12,751 nt of DNA. It comes from an uncultured Sphingobacteriales bacterium. Its GTDB lineage: Bacteria > Bacteroidota > Bacteroidia > Chitinophagales > Chitinophagaceae. Both the position numbers and the translations under genes were made by a program. The stretch's first letter is position 1. The number at the start of each line of letters is the position of its first letter. A model generated the notes under the pieces. The model was given only the letters and a program-made list of their open reading frames with translations, ran no database searches and was not told where the DNA came from. Of this stretch, positions 1-6,184 are shown piece by piece. Location of the stretch: assembly GCA_946479435.1 (NCBI GenBank), contig CAMLFX010000089.1, positions 1-12,751 of the forward strand, written 5' to 3'.

Positions 1-661
1 GTGTGCTGTCTTTATTTAGCTTATCGCTGTTCTCCTTCAGGTATTTTATCACAGCCGCTACATCATCTATCGGTGCCGGGAAATGCGCACCGGGTGCCAG
101 CCTGTAGTTGATACTGGCCACGTGGTAACCCTCTTTGGCAAGATGTGTATTCAACTCAGGCAATTGCTTATTATCGCCCCCTTTCCAGGAGCCTCCGTGT
201 ATCACAATAATACATGGTTTTATTCCTATTGCCTGTGCAGGATAAAAATCGAGTGTAAGCGATGTATCGCTGTATGTTGCATAAGTATATGCCGTTGGTG
301 TTAGTTGCTTTTCATTAGCCCCATTGAAGGTGCGTGCTATACTATACGGTTGCAAGGCATCATCAGGGGTTGTTGTACCATAAGCTGCATCAAATTCTTT
401 ATCTACATTATGCGATACGATCATTGCACGCACTGTAACAGAAAGCAGCGATAACAAAGCCGCCACGCCTACAATAGTGCCCGCCATTTGAAAGCGCACA
501 CCACCAAACTCTATTAGCAGCAGTAACAACACTGCGCCCATAAATGCCCACGAAAACTCAGCTACCAATATAGCCGCATACCAAAAAGGCAATGCAGGCG
601 CACGCCAATAGGTAAGCAACGATAGCAACAGGAATGCAGATAGTAGTACTAATCTTATCAT
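1..661 (-). CDS. Membrane-anchored alpha/beta hydrolase (esterase/lipase-like), C-terminus outside the window
   Basis: Reading the minus strand from the ATG at 661 gives 220 uninterrupted codons running off the left edge. Three hydrophobic segments come first (about residues 1-17, 24-50 and 56-80), then a linker, then an alpha/beta hydrolase domain. The domain shows VIHGGSW (HGGSW at 155-159, the oxyanion-hole motif of the carboxylesterase/acetylesterase group) and the following NYRLAP at 185-190, both typical of that group. The nucleophile elbow (GxSxG) and the rest of the triad would lie beyond the edge, so activity cannot be judged. Likely role: ester hydrolysis by a domain tethered to the inner membrane; by analogy with similar proteins the domain may face the periplasm, but that is inference. 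It begins 41 bases after the upstream SRPBCC gene with no terminator seen, so it is probably the last visible gene of the ArsR operon. The fold is confident, the substrate unknown. Confidence 0.85.
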   Translation of the reverse strand, partial: MIRLVLLSAFLLLSLLTYWRAPALPFWYAAILVAEFSWAFMGAVLLLLLIEFGGVRFQMAGTIVGVAALLSLLSVTVRAMIVSHNVDKEFDAAYGTTTPDDALQPYSIARTFNGANEKQLTPTAYTYATYSDTSLTLDFYPAQAIGIKPCIIVIHGGSWKGGDNKQLPELNTHLAKEGYHVASINYRLAPGAHFPAPIDDVAAVIKYLKENSDKLNKDST

Positions 662-702
662 ACAAGGCGCTAAGGTAGGCAAGGATAAATTAAAAGCCAC
701 TC

Positions 703-1200
703 CTATTGAACGTCTTCTGATCTCAATAGCGCAGGCAAGCGTTCCTTTAGTTGCTTCTTCCACCCCATTTGCATTATCAGGCTTATTACTACCATCTTCA
801 GTCCTTTATACCCCGCCTGTTCCAGGTGCAGTATGGTACCGCCGCAAGTAGGCTCAAGTGTAAAGCGCACAACAGTATCCAGTTCGGCAAATATGCCTTT
901 GGTCAGTTTATCGGCAGTATCAGAATGTACACCTGCGCAAGCCAAGGCTTTCTCCCCTGTAGCCTGCCCACGATAAGTGTAAGCAATTGTTTTGCCGGGT
1001 TGCAGGTCTGTTATTTCGCAGTGCGTTATGCCATCCCAGCCTTTTTGCGGCGCCATACGAAATGTGAATGCATGGTGTAGCATGGGTTCAATATCATTTT
1101 TCATGAACCATTTGCCCAGCAGTGGGGCATCGGTAAGCGCCTGCCATACCTGTGCCTGTGTATATGGCAAAAATGTCTTTACACGAATAGTACTTTGCAT
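703..1200 (-). CDS. SRPBCC / AHSA1-like protein, second copy in the ArsR operon
   Basis: This 165-residue protein belongs to the SRPBCC (START/Bet v 1-like) superfamily, helix-grip proteins that hold hydrophobic ligands in a cavity. Supporting features are the N-terminal VWQALTDAPLLGKWF segment, the central FTFRM...WDGITHCEI strands, the DTVVRFTLEP strand and the C-terminal long helix ending in MQMGWKKQLKERLPALL. I start it at the ATG at 1200, which lies 5 bases past the VOC stop codon; a longer start at 1227 would sit inside the VOC gene and add nine residues unlike the family. It aligns along its whole length with the SRPBCC protein at 1863-2312 (shared LTxxxLxxxWxMxND, FTFR, CE, GxKGxK and MxxGWxK positions), so the two are paralogs. 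No catalytic residues are known for this family; a binding role is inferred. Confidence 0.85.
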   Translation of the reverse strand: MQSTIRVKTFLPYTQAQVWQALTDAPLLGKWFMKNDIEPMLHHAFTFRMAPQKGWDGITHCEITDLQPGKTIAYTYRGQATGEKALACAGVHSDTADKLTKGIFAELDTVVRFTLEPTCGGTILHLEQAGYKGLKMVVISLIMQMGWKKQLKERLPALLRSEDVQ

Positions 1201-1205
1201 AAGTA

Positions 1206-1559
1206 TTATTGTTGGTGCAATACCCATGTATTGCCGTCAGGGTCGCTTACCATCGAGAATTTACCCCAGGGCTGCGTATCTACATCGCTTGCGTTAATGC
1301 CTTTCCCGCGCAGCATTTTTATGTCTGCTTCAATATCATCGGTAAGTATGGTAACACCTTGCAATGAGCCCGCAGGCATTTTAGGGAACCAGGTAACCAG
1401 TGTTATATCCACACCACCGGCGGGAAATTTCATTTGTACCCAGTTTTGCCCGTTGCCCATAGGCGCCTCATTTACCAGTTCAAGCCCCATGTTCAGGTAA
1501 AATTCTTTTGCTTTGGTTTGATCGGCTACCGGTACCGATATAATGTTGATCCTATTCAT
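1206..1559 (-). CDS. VOC-family protein (glyoxalase/bleomycin-resistance fold)
   Basis: This 117-residue protein is the usual size of one vicinal-oxygen-chelate domain made of two beta-alpha-beta-beta-beta modules. The first module starts with INIISVPVADQTKAKEFYLNMG, the classic 'V.D...A..FY...G' opening. The second ends with FSMVSDPDGNTWVLHQ (101-116), the DPDGNxW.L hallmark. The histidine and glutamate ligands of glyoxalase I are not evident at the expected places (no histidine in the first strand), so I do not call it lactoylglutathione lyase; it may bind or modify another small molecule. Its ATG overlaps the ArsR stop as ATGA (1556-1559), indicating translational coupling, and the next gene begins 5 bases after its stop. 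This places it firmly in the ArsR/SRPBCC operon. Confidence 0.88.
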   Translation of the reverse strand: MNRINIISVPVADQTKAKEFYLNMGLELVNEAPMGNGQNWVQMKFPAGGVDITLVTWFPKMPAGSLQGVTILTDDIEADIKMLRGKGINASDVDTQPWGKFSMVSDPDGNTWVLHQQ

Positions 1560-1882
1560 TTTTTATTCATTTTATTGTTAAGTATTGTTTCCAGCTTTTT
1601 CATTTTCTTCAGCCAGAACGAATCGAAATAGTTTATCCATTCCTGCAATTCATTAAAGCCATCTTGCTGCAGCATGCAATAGCGCTCACGCCCAATATCC
1701 TGTATCGATATAAAGCCTGCATGATGCAATATCCTGATGTGTTTGGACACCGCAGGCCTGCTCATATCAAAATGCTCCGCCAGGGCATTTATGGTAAGGT
1801 TGTCTTTCGATAGCAGCTGCAATATGTGCCGCCTGCTGGGGTCTGCTATTACCTGGAAAGCGTCAAGCTGTGGTTGTGCCAT
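1556..1882 (-). CDS. ArsR-family winged-helix transcriptional repressor
   Basis: This 108-residue protein is the normal length of an ArsR/SmtB-type regulator. It opens with FQVIADPSRRHILQLL (9-24), the family signature, followed by the helix-turn-helix LTINALAEHFDMSRPAVSKHIRIL (29-52) and the wing around GFISIQDIGRERYC. The metal-binding ELCVC-type motif is absent and the only cysteine is C69, so it is probably not a metal sensor. It resembles the ArsR subgroup usually encoded next to SRPBCC proteins, including the C-terminal FDSFWLKKMKKLETIL helix. The gene overlaps the upstream SRPBCC gene by 20 bases and the VOC gene by 4. It is the likely reader of the two GTAACT-N4-AGTTAC dyads at 2318-2359, which would make the operon autorepressed; that assignment is inference. 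Confidence 0.92.
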   Translation of the reverse strand: MAQPQLDAFQVIADPSRRHILQLLSKDNLTINALAEHFDMSRPAVSKHIRILHHAGFISIQDIGRERYCMLQQDGFNELQEWINYFDSFWLKKMKKLETILNNKMNKK

Positions 1883-2312
1883 AAGCTGCGTCTATTTTTT
1901 TTGCTATACGTTTACCAATTTTCAGCCAGCCTTTGTTCATAATGAAATACGACAAAAGGTTTTTCACTCCTTTAAAGCCTTTATGCTCCAGCAGCAGGTC
2001 GGTACCGTTAGTGGTCGGTATAAGTGTCCATACCACTATACTATCAAGGGCAGGCCTTTCCTTCGACATGCCACCTTTCCACGAATACATTAATTTTTTC
2101 AATGGCACAATCTCCAATACTTCACAGTACACTGTACCATCAAAACCAAGGTTTATCTTCGGCTTTGTTCTGAAGGTGAACTTATGCCCTACCTGCAGTT
2201 TAAAATCATTCTCCATCAGCCATTCTGCCATTAACTCCGGCTTTGTAAGATATTCCCAGACAACCTCCGGCGGATGCTGAAATGTAAATTGATGCCTGAT
2301 ATCTTTTTGCAT
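1863..2312 (-). CDS. SRPBCC / AHSA1-like protein, first gene of the ArsR operon
   Basis: This 149-residue SRPBCC protein starts at the ATG at 2312 (MQKDIRHQFTF). An upstream in-frame ATG at 2396 is rejected because the added residues would be translated across the promoter and both operators. Family features are PPEVVWEYLTKPELMAEWLM near the N-terminus, HKFTFRTKP, DGTVYCEVLEI, the VVWTLIPTTNGTDLLLEH strand and the final helix with NKGWLKIGKRIAKKI. It is clearly paralogous to the protein at 703-1200. Its last codons overlap the first 20 bases of the ArsR gene, a layout typical of ArsR-SRPBCC pairs. It is expected to be a cytosolic hydrophobic-ligand-binding protein; the ligand is unknown. There is no good Shine-Dalgarno sequence, as usual in Bacteroidota. 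Confidence 0.88.
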   Translation of the reverse strand: MQKDIRHQFTFQHPPEVVWEYLTKPELMAEWLMENDFKLQVGHKFTFRTKPKINLGFDGTVYCEVLEIVPLKKLMYSWKGGMSKERPALDSIVVWTLIPTTNGTDLLLEHKGFKGVKNLLSYFIMNKGWLKIGKRIAKKIDAAYGTTTA

Positions 2313-2317
2313 AATAA

Positions 2318-2333
2318 GTAACTTATAAGTTAC
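2318..2333. promoter_or_regulatory. Proximal operator: perfect 16-base palindrome
   Basis: GTAACTTATAAGTTAC is its own reverse complement. It lies just downstream of the -7 box and 6 bases before the first start codon of the operon, so it would cover the transcription start. A perfect 16-base palindrome is expected about 0.2 times by chance in a window of this length. The arms GTAACT/AGTTAC are the same as in the dyad at 2344-2359. ArsR-family repressors bind such dyads, so it is most likely the site of the ArsR protein encoded at 1556-1882. Confidence 0.7.
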
Positions 2334-2334
2334 A

Positions 2335-2364
2335 CAAATATAGGTAACTTTTGAGTTACGCAAA
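2335..2364 (-). promoter_or_regulatory. Probable promoter of the ArsR operon (Bacteroidota TTTG / TAnnTTTG type)
   Basis: On the minus strand, TTTG (2364-2361) is followed after 18 bases by TATATTTG (2342-2335), a full match to the known Bacteroidota consensus of a -33 TTTG and a -7 TAnnTTTG. Transcription would start a few bases further on, inside the proximal operator, and the first start codon is at 2312. The match, spacing and position are seen directly; promoter activity is inferred. Confidence 0.7.
2344..2359. promoter_or_regulatory. Distal operator: second GTAACT-N4-AGTTAC dyad
   Basis: GTAACTTTTGAGTTAC repeats the six-base arms of the proximal operator around a different four-base centre. 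It fits inside the 18-base spacer between the -33 and -7 elements. The two dyad centres are 26 bases apart, so a repressor on either site would block RNA polymerase. Confidence 0.65.
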
Positions 2365-2392
2365 TTATTTTTCCGGTAAGCCATACATACAC

Positions 2393-2417
2393 TCATAACC
2401 AGATGCTATGGTTATGA
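2393..2417. repeat. Inverted repeat TCATAACCA-N7-TGGTTATGA between divergent genes
   Basis: There are nine-base perfect arms around the seven-base centre GATGCTA. It lies upstream of the ArsR operon promoter and upstream of the plus-strand small-protein gene. The arms differ from the GTAACT operators, so it may be a site for another regulator or an RNA hairpin in the plus-strand leader. No function is assigned. Confidence 0.5.
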
Positions 2418-2506
2418 CGTCATTAAAAACTATATTCGGGTTACCTTTATGCAATAAATACCGGATTATGCTAAATGAAGACTTAATACCCAACGAACAA
2501 GACCCA

Positions 2507-2830
2507 ATGACAACTCTTACCGCTTTAATAGAAAAGGCAAAAAAAGATGGTTATGCCAATAACTTTCGTATAGAAAAAGATAAACTAATAACTGATGCGG
2601 GCGATGCAAGTTTTACGGCCGAAGAGGTGAAGATCACTAACTTCTATCGCTTCGAAGGTGAGTCGGACCCTGAAGATGAATCGATATTATACCTTATAGA
2701 AACTAAAACGGGCATCAGGGGTATTATTGTAAACGCATACGGCCCCGGTGCCGAAACCGAAGCACACGAATTTATAGAGCAGGTACATAAAATACATAAA
2801 GTGCTGCACGATAAAAAAGACGACAAATGA
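2507..2830 (+). CDS. Small conserved acidic protein, Bacteroidota family often labelled 'phosphoribosylpyrophosphate synthetase'
   Basis: Starting at the ATG at 2507 the protein has 107 residues: MTTLTALIEKAKKDGYANNF, a middle with FTAEEVKITNFYRFEGESDPEDESILYLIE, then GIRGIIVNAYG, and a charged helix at the end (EFIEQVHKIHKVLHDKKDD). The FYRFEG.SDP.D..ILY core matches a small single-domain family that I recall as common in Bacteroidota. It is far too short for, and lacks the motifs of, real PRPP synthetase, so that label should not be read as function. Alternative in-frame starts are 2468 (13 more residues) and 2408; I prefer 2507 because family members begin about there. A weak -7-like TACCTTTA lies at 2442-2449, which would also suit the 2468 start. 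Its TGA overlaps the next ATG (ATGA), so it is coupled to the M90 peptidase. Confidence 0.8.
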   Translation: MTTLTALIEKAKKDGYANNFRIEKDKLITDAGDASFTAEEVKITNFYRFEGESDPEDESILYLIETKTGIRGIIVNAYGPGAETEAHEFIEQVHKIHKVLHDKKDDK

Positions 2831-3594
2831 TGACGGGCTTTTGGCTGCTCATAGCAGCTGTTGTTGCATATATAATATACCGCAACAAATCGAAAAAAAA
2901 GAAGCCATACAAGCTGCCGGCAGGTGCCAGGCAATTGCTGAATGAACATGTAAGTTTCTACCGCAACCTGACCGATGAAAACAAAACCATATTCGAAAAA
3001 AGGATAACAGACTTCCTGGCGCATGTTACCATTACAGGCGTGGGCGCAACGGTTGAAGACCTCGATCGTATCCTCATCGCATCGGGCGCTATCATTCCCA
3101 TCTTCGCGTTCCCCGACTGGCGTTACAATAACATATCTGAAGTACTGCTGTATAAGGATACATTCAACAGGGAATACAAGATGGAAGGTAAAGACCGCAA
3201 TGTACTGGGCATGGTAGGCGATGGCGCTATGAACCGCCAGATGATATTATCGAAACAATCGGTAAGGTCGTCTTTTACGCAGGAAGCCGATGGCCACAAC
3301 ACAGTGATACATGAATTTACACACCTGATAGATAAGGCCGATGGCGCTACCGATGGCGTGCCTGAATACCTGCTGGATAAGCAAAACATCATACCCTGGC
3401 TGGATATGATACACAAAACCATCGCTGAGATGAAACGCACCGGCCAATCCGATATCAACCTGTATGGCGCTAGCAACCAGGCTGAATTTTTCGCTGTTGT
3501 TTCTGAATATTTCTTTGAGAAACCGCAGGAGCTTGAGCAGAACCACCCGGAACTTTATGCACTGCTGCACCAAATGTTCCATAGCGAAAGCTAG
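2827..3594 (+). CDS. Membrane-anchored M90-family (MtfA-like) zinc metallopeptidase
   Basis: This 255-residue protein has one N-terminal membrane helix (about 5-18, FWLLIAAVVAYIIY) followed by a basic stretch RNKSKKKK, which predicts a cytosolic catalytic domain. The domain contains HEFTH at 162-166, the HExxH zinc site with E163 as general base, followed by LIDKADGATDGVPEYL, and NQAEFFAVVSEYFFEKP with E220 as the likely third zinc ligand. This pattern and the length match peptidase family M90 (E. coli MtfA, about 265 residues). MtfA itself is a soluble aminopeptidase-like enzyme that binds the repressor Mlc; the helix anchor here is a difference. The start is fixed by the ATGA overlap with the upstream gene, so the two are co-translated. 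The local substrate is unknown. Confidence 0.9.
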   Translation: MMTGFWLLIAAVVAYIIYRNKSKKKKPYKLPAGARQLLNEHVSFYRNLTDENKTIFEKRITDFLAHVTITGVGATVEDLDRILIASGAIIPIFAFPDWRYNNISEVLLYKDTFNREYKMEGKDRNVLGMVGDGAMNRQMILSKQSVRSSFTQEADGHNTVIHEFTHLIDKADGATDGVPEYLLDKQNIIPWLDMIHKTIAEMKRTGQSDINLYGASNQAEFFAVVSEYFFEKPQELEQNHPELYALLHQMFHSES

Positions 3595-3617
3595 CAGCCG
3601 CCATTATATCATTATTG

Positions 3618-3625
3618 TATTTTTG
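3618..3625 (+). promoter_or_regulatory. Candidate -7 box of the ABC ATPase gene
   Basis: TATTTTTG matches TAnnTTTG and lies 17 bases before the start codon at 3643. No convincing -33 TTTG is found at the right distance, so this is weak. If real, the ATPase is transcribed on its own after the M90 gene, with a very short leader. Confidence 0.35.
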
Positions 3626-3642
3626 CCACCAACAGATAGCGA

Positions 3643-4593
3643 ATGGATTTTTTGACCGTCAATAATATCACTAAAAAGCATGATGCTGATTTTTTACTGA
3701 ACGATATTTCTTTCAGGCAAAACAAGGGTCAGAAAATAGCGCTCGCAGGCGAAACAGGTTCGGGCAAAACTACACTGATAAAAATAATAGCGGGGCTTGA
3801 GCAGGCTGACAATGGCAGCGTTTTCTTTGAAGGCAAGCAAGTAAAAGGCTTGCGTGAAAAATTGATGCCCGGCCACAAAGGCATCGCCTATCTTTCTCAA
3901 TATTTCGAGTTATCAAACAACTACCGCGTGGCGGAACTATTGGCTTACGCCAATGATCTTACCGATGAGCGATCGGAAGAACTGTACAAAGTATGCCGCA
4001 TAGAACACCTGCTCAGCCGTTGGTCGCAAACACTATCGGGTGGTGAAAAGCAAAGAGTGGCACTGGCTAAACTGCTCACTCAGGCACCCCGATTGCTCTT
4101 GCTCGATGAGCCTTTCTCCAATCTCGACCTGATACACAAAAACCAATTAAAAGCAGTAGTAGCGGATATAAGCGGGCAACTTGATATAACATGCATGCTC
4201 ATTTCGCACGATGCTGAAGATATATTGCCCTGGGCCGATGAAATATTGGTGATGCAAGAGGGGCGCATAGTACAGCAAGGCAGTCCGCAAAAAATATACA
4301 ACCACCCCGAAACAAATTATGTAGCCGGCTTATTTGGCAAATACAATGTATTAAAGCCTTCCATAGCAGCCTTATTCGGCGTACAAACAGGCAGTCCATT
4401 ATACATAAGGCCGGAACAAGTACGTATTGATAGTAGCAGCCCGCACAGCATCCGTGCTACCATAGTCAAAACGCAATACATGGGCAGCCACTACGAGATA
4501 TATATGCAATTGCAGGGAATCAGCTTAATAGCTACAAGTATTGATAATGTAACAATGGGGCAGGATGTTATGATATCTATAGTGCTACGCTAG
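3643..4593 (+). CDS. ABC transporter ATP-binding protein with TOBE-like C-terminal domain
   Basis: This 316-residue ATPase carries all catalytic motifs: Walker A GETGSGKT (36-43), Q-loop Q86, signature LSGGE (131-135), Walker B LLLLDE (151-156), D-loop SNLD (159-162) and switch histidine H189 in ISHD. After residue 230 comes a small beta domain with YIRPEQVRI (254-262) and GSHYEIYMQL, the usual shape of the TOBE domain in CysA/PotA/MalK-like importers of anions, polyamines, iron or sugars. It is expected to form a dimer on an inner-membrane permease and power uptake. No permease or binding protein gene is adjacent, so the substrate cannot be inferred from context. It converges with the START gene, leaving 36 bases between the two stops and no clear hairpin. 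Confidence 0.93.
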   Translation: MDFLTVNNITKKHDADFLLNDISFRQNKGQKIALAGETGSGKTTLIKIIAGLEQADNGSVFFEGKQVKGLREKLMPGHKGIAYLSQYFELSNNYRVAELLAYANDLTDERSEELYKVCRIEHLLSRWSQTLSGGEKQRVALAKLLTQAPRLLLLDEPFSNLDLIHKNQLKAVVADISGQLDITCMLISHDAEDILPWADEILVMQEGRIVQQGSPQKIYNHPETNYVAGLFGKYNVLKPSIAALFGVQTGSPLYIRPEQVRIDSSSPHSIRATIVKTQYMGSHYEIYMQLQGISLIATSIDNVTMGQDVMISIVLR

Positions 4594-4629
4594 ACAGGTT
4601 GTGTAACTCTTCTCTTTGTTAATAGAACA

Positions 4630-5250
4630 CTACTTACCAACCAGTTTTCGCTCGCTTATTGCTCTTATCGATTTGAATGTTTCGAACGGACCTTTCGTGG
4701 AGAACATATTCACTACCCATGCCGGTATCGATCCACCGGGGTCAACCAACGCTTCGTACACTACACTTAGCGTATTGGCATTCACCACTTTCACTTCCCA
4801 GTTTACTTTTGAGAATGGTACACGCACAATACCTTTTTTATCTGGTACAACACCGGCAACCGATATTGCATTCACCAGCATCGTATTGGCATCGCTGCGT
4901 GTTATTGTTATACGCACTACCGCATCGCGATTAGTTACGGGCCAGGGCATGCTTTTTTCGGAATAGTAAACAAGGTCATGTTCGCCAATGCGTTTTACAA
5001 GGGAAGATGTTTTGGTACTATAAACCCAGTCTGTTTGCTTGCTTATATCCAGCAATATGCCCTGCAGTATATCCAGTGTACCCTTCATTGTAAATGTAGC
5101 GCGCAAGGCTTTGTGTGGCGAGTTAGGTACCGTACGTGTATATATCTTTATGCCTTCGCTGTCTTTTTTCAGGTCCCATTTTTCTGCTGCGATGGCAGAA
5201 GGCATAGCATAAAACAATAAAACTATTAGCAGGTTAAAATATCTAGACAT
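4630..5250 (-). CDS. Secreted START-domain protein (lipid-binding family)
   Basis: This 206-residue protein starts with a typical signal peptide, MSRYFNLLIVLLFYAMPSAIAA, with likely cleavage near residue 21-22, so the mature part should be periplasmic. The rest is one START (StAR-related lipid transfer) domain. WDLKKDSEGIKIYTR comes first, then the hallmark MPWPVTNRDAVV (101-112), and DPGGSIPAWVVN (170-181) leads into the C-terminal helix that closes the cavity. Such proteins bind lipids or other hydrophobic ligands; the bacterial role is mostly unknown. It stands alone on the minus strand between two plus-strand genes. A 172-base spacer separates it from the divergent ZIP gene and shows no clear consensus promoter on either strand. 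Confidence 0.88.
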   Translation of the reverse strand: MSRYFNLLIVLLFYAMPSAIAAEKWDLKKDSEGIKIYTRTVPNSPHKALRATFTMKGTLDILQGILLDISKQTDWVYSTKTSSLVKRIGEHDLVYYSEKSMPWPVTNRDAVVRITITRSDANTMLVNAISVAGVVPDKKGIVRVPFSKVNWEVKVVNANTLSVVYEALVDPGGSIPAWVVNMFSTKGPFETFKSIRAISERKLVGK

Positions 5251-5422
5251 AAGTTGTTAATAGCGATCAGGATGATATATAAGTAAAGTTAGGAAATAGA
5301 TAAACCTGCCAGACTGTTTTTCATTAGCACATTCTAAAATTTATTTATTTTCTTATGCTATCTGGTACCGCACAGGCATGGTTTTATCCGTTTAGTATTT
5401 TATTAAAAACTATACTGCAATA

Positions 5423-6175
5423 ATGTCTGTTTCAATACAAGCAGGTCTTTGGGGGTTACTATCAGGCTCAGCACTTATATTAGGCGCAGTTGTTGGGTTT
5501 TATATGCAGCTAAATCAGCGGCTGGTAGCGGGTATCATGGCCTTTGGCAGTGGCGTGCTTATTTCGGCTCTCTCCTTCGATCTTATGGACGAGGCCTACA
5601 AAAGCGGCGGCTTCGATTCTGCTTCTATCGGCTTTGTAGGTGGGGCGCTTATGTATACCGTTGCCAACGTATTGCTCAATAAGTATGGAGCTAAACACCG
5701 CAAGCGCTCTGGCTACCAGCAGGCGTCGGAAAAAGAACAGGAAGGCAGCGGCAGCGCCATAGCACTTGGCGCCCTCCTCGATGGTATTCCCGAATCTATT
5801 GTCATTGGCGTTAGCATGATAAAAGGCGGTGCGGTGAGCCTGGTAGCGGTCATTGCTATATTTCTTTCCAATATACCGGAAGGGCTTTCTTCCGCATCGG
5901 GTATGCGCAAGGCCGGGCGCAGACCGCTGTATGTATTTGCTATATGGGGTAGCATTGCTCTTGTGTCGGGCATTGCTTCATTTACAGGTTATAGCGTCTT
6001 TGCGCATTTCGATACCGAGATCATTGCAGCTACCACAGCCGTGGCGGCAGGCGCCATACTGGCTATGCTTTCCGATACTATGATACCCGAAGCTTTTGAG
6101 ACCGCACACAACTATGCAGGCCTCATTACGGTCGTCGGTTTTCTTTGCGCGTTTATACTTTCTAAATTGGCTTAA
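5423..6175 (+). CDS. ZIP-family metal transporter, subfamily lacking the usual metal-site histidines
   Basis: This 250-residue protein has about eight hydrophobic segments and the ZIP layout, with a hydrophilic lysine/glutamate/serine loop (about 91-110) before the fourth helix. The two conserved xxxPE motifs are present as DGIPES (120-125) and SNIPEG (149-154), with a third PE in DTMIPEAFE (218-226). Classical ZIP proteins have HNxPEG in the fourth helix; here aspartate replaces that histidine. The glutamates remain, so transport may still occur with altered metal preference. It most likely moves divalent metals across the inner membrane. It ends 9 bases before the convergent propeller lipoprotein gene. 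The family is confident; the substrate is not. Confidence 0.85.
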   Translation: MSVSIQAGLWGLLSGSALILGAVVGFYMQLNQRLVAGIMAFGSGVLISALSFDLMDEAYKSGGFDSASIGFVGGALMYTVANVLLNKYGAKHRKRSGYQQASEKEQEGSGSAIALGALLDGIPESIVIGVSMIKGGAVSLVAVIAIFLSNIPEGLSSASGMRKAGRRPLYVFAIWGSIALVSGIASFTGYSVFAHFDTEIIAATTAVAAGAILAMLSDTMIPEAFETAHNYAGLITVVGFLCAFILSKLA

Positions 6176-6184
6176 ATCTTTTCA

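Noticed and set aside
83..304. Plus-strand reading frames opposite the hydrolase and other minus-strand genes
   Set aside because: They lie antisense to well-supported genes, are rich in Cys, Arg and His and show no domain pattern.
1206..1559. Glyoxalase I (gloA) for the VOC protein
   Set aside because: The expected metal-ligand histidine and glutamate positions are not visible; only the fold is supported.
1556..1882. Metal-sensing ArsR/SmtB regulator
   Set aside because: There is no ELCVC-type motif and only one cysteine; context and C-terminal helix fit the SRPBCC-linked subgroup.
2313..2396. N-terminal extension of the first SRPBCC gene to the ATG at 2396
   Set aside because: The extension would be coded across the promoter and both operators and has no family resemblance.
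2507..2830. Calling the small protein a phosphoribosylpyrophosphate synthetase
   Set aside because: It has only 107 residues and lacks the PRPP-binding loop and other motifs; the name is a database habit for this family.
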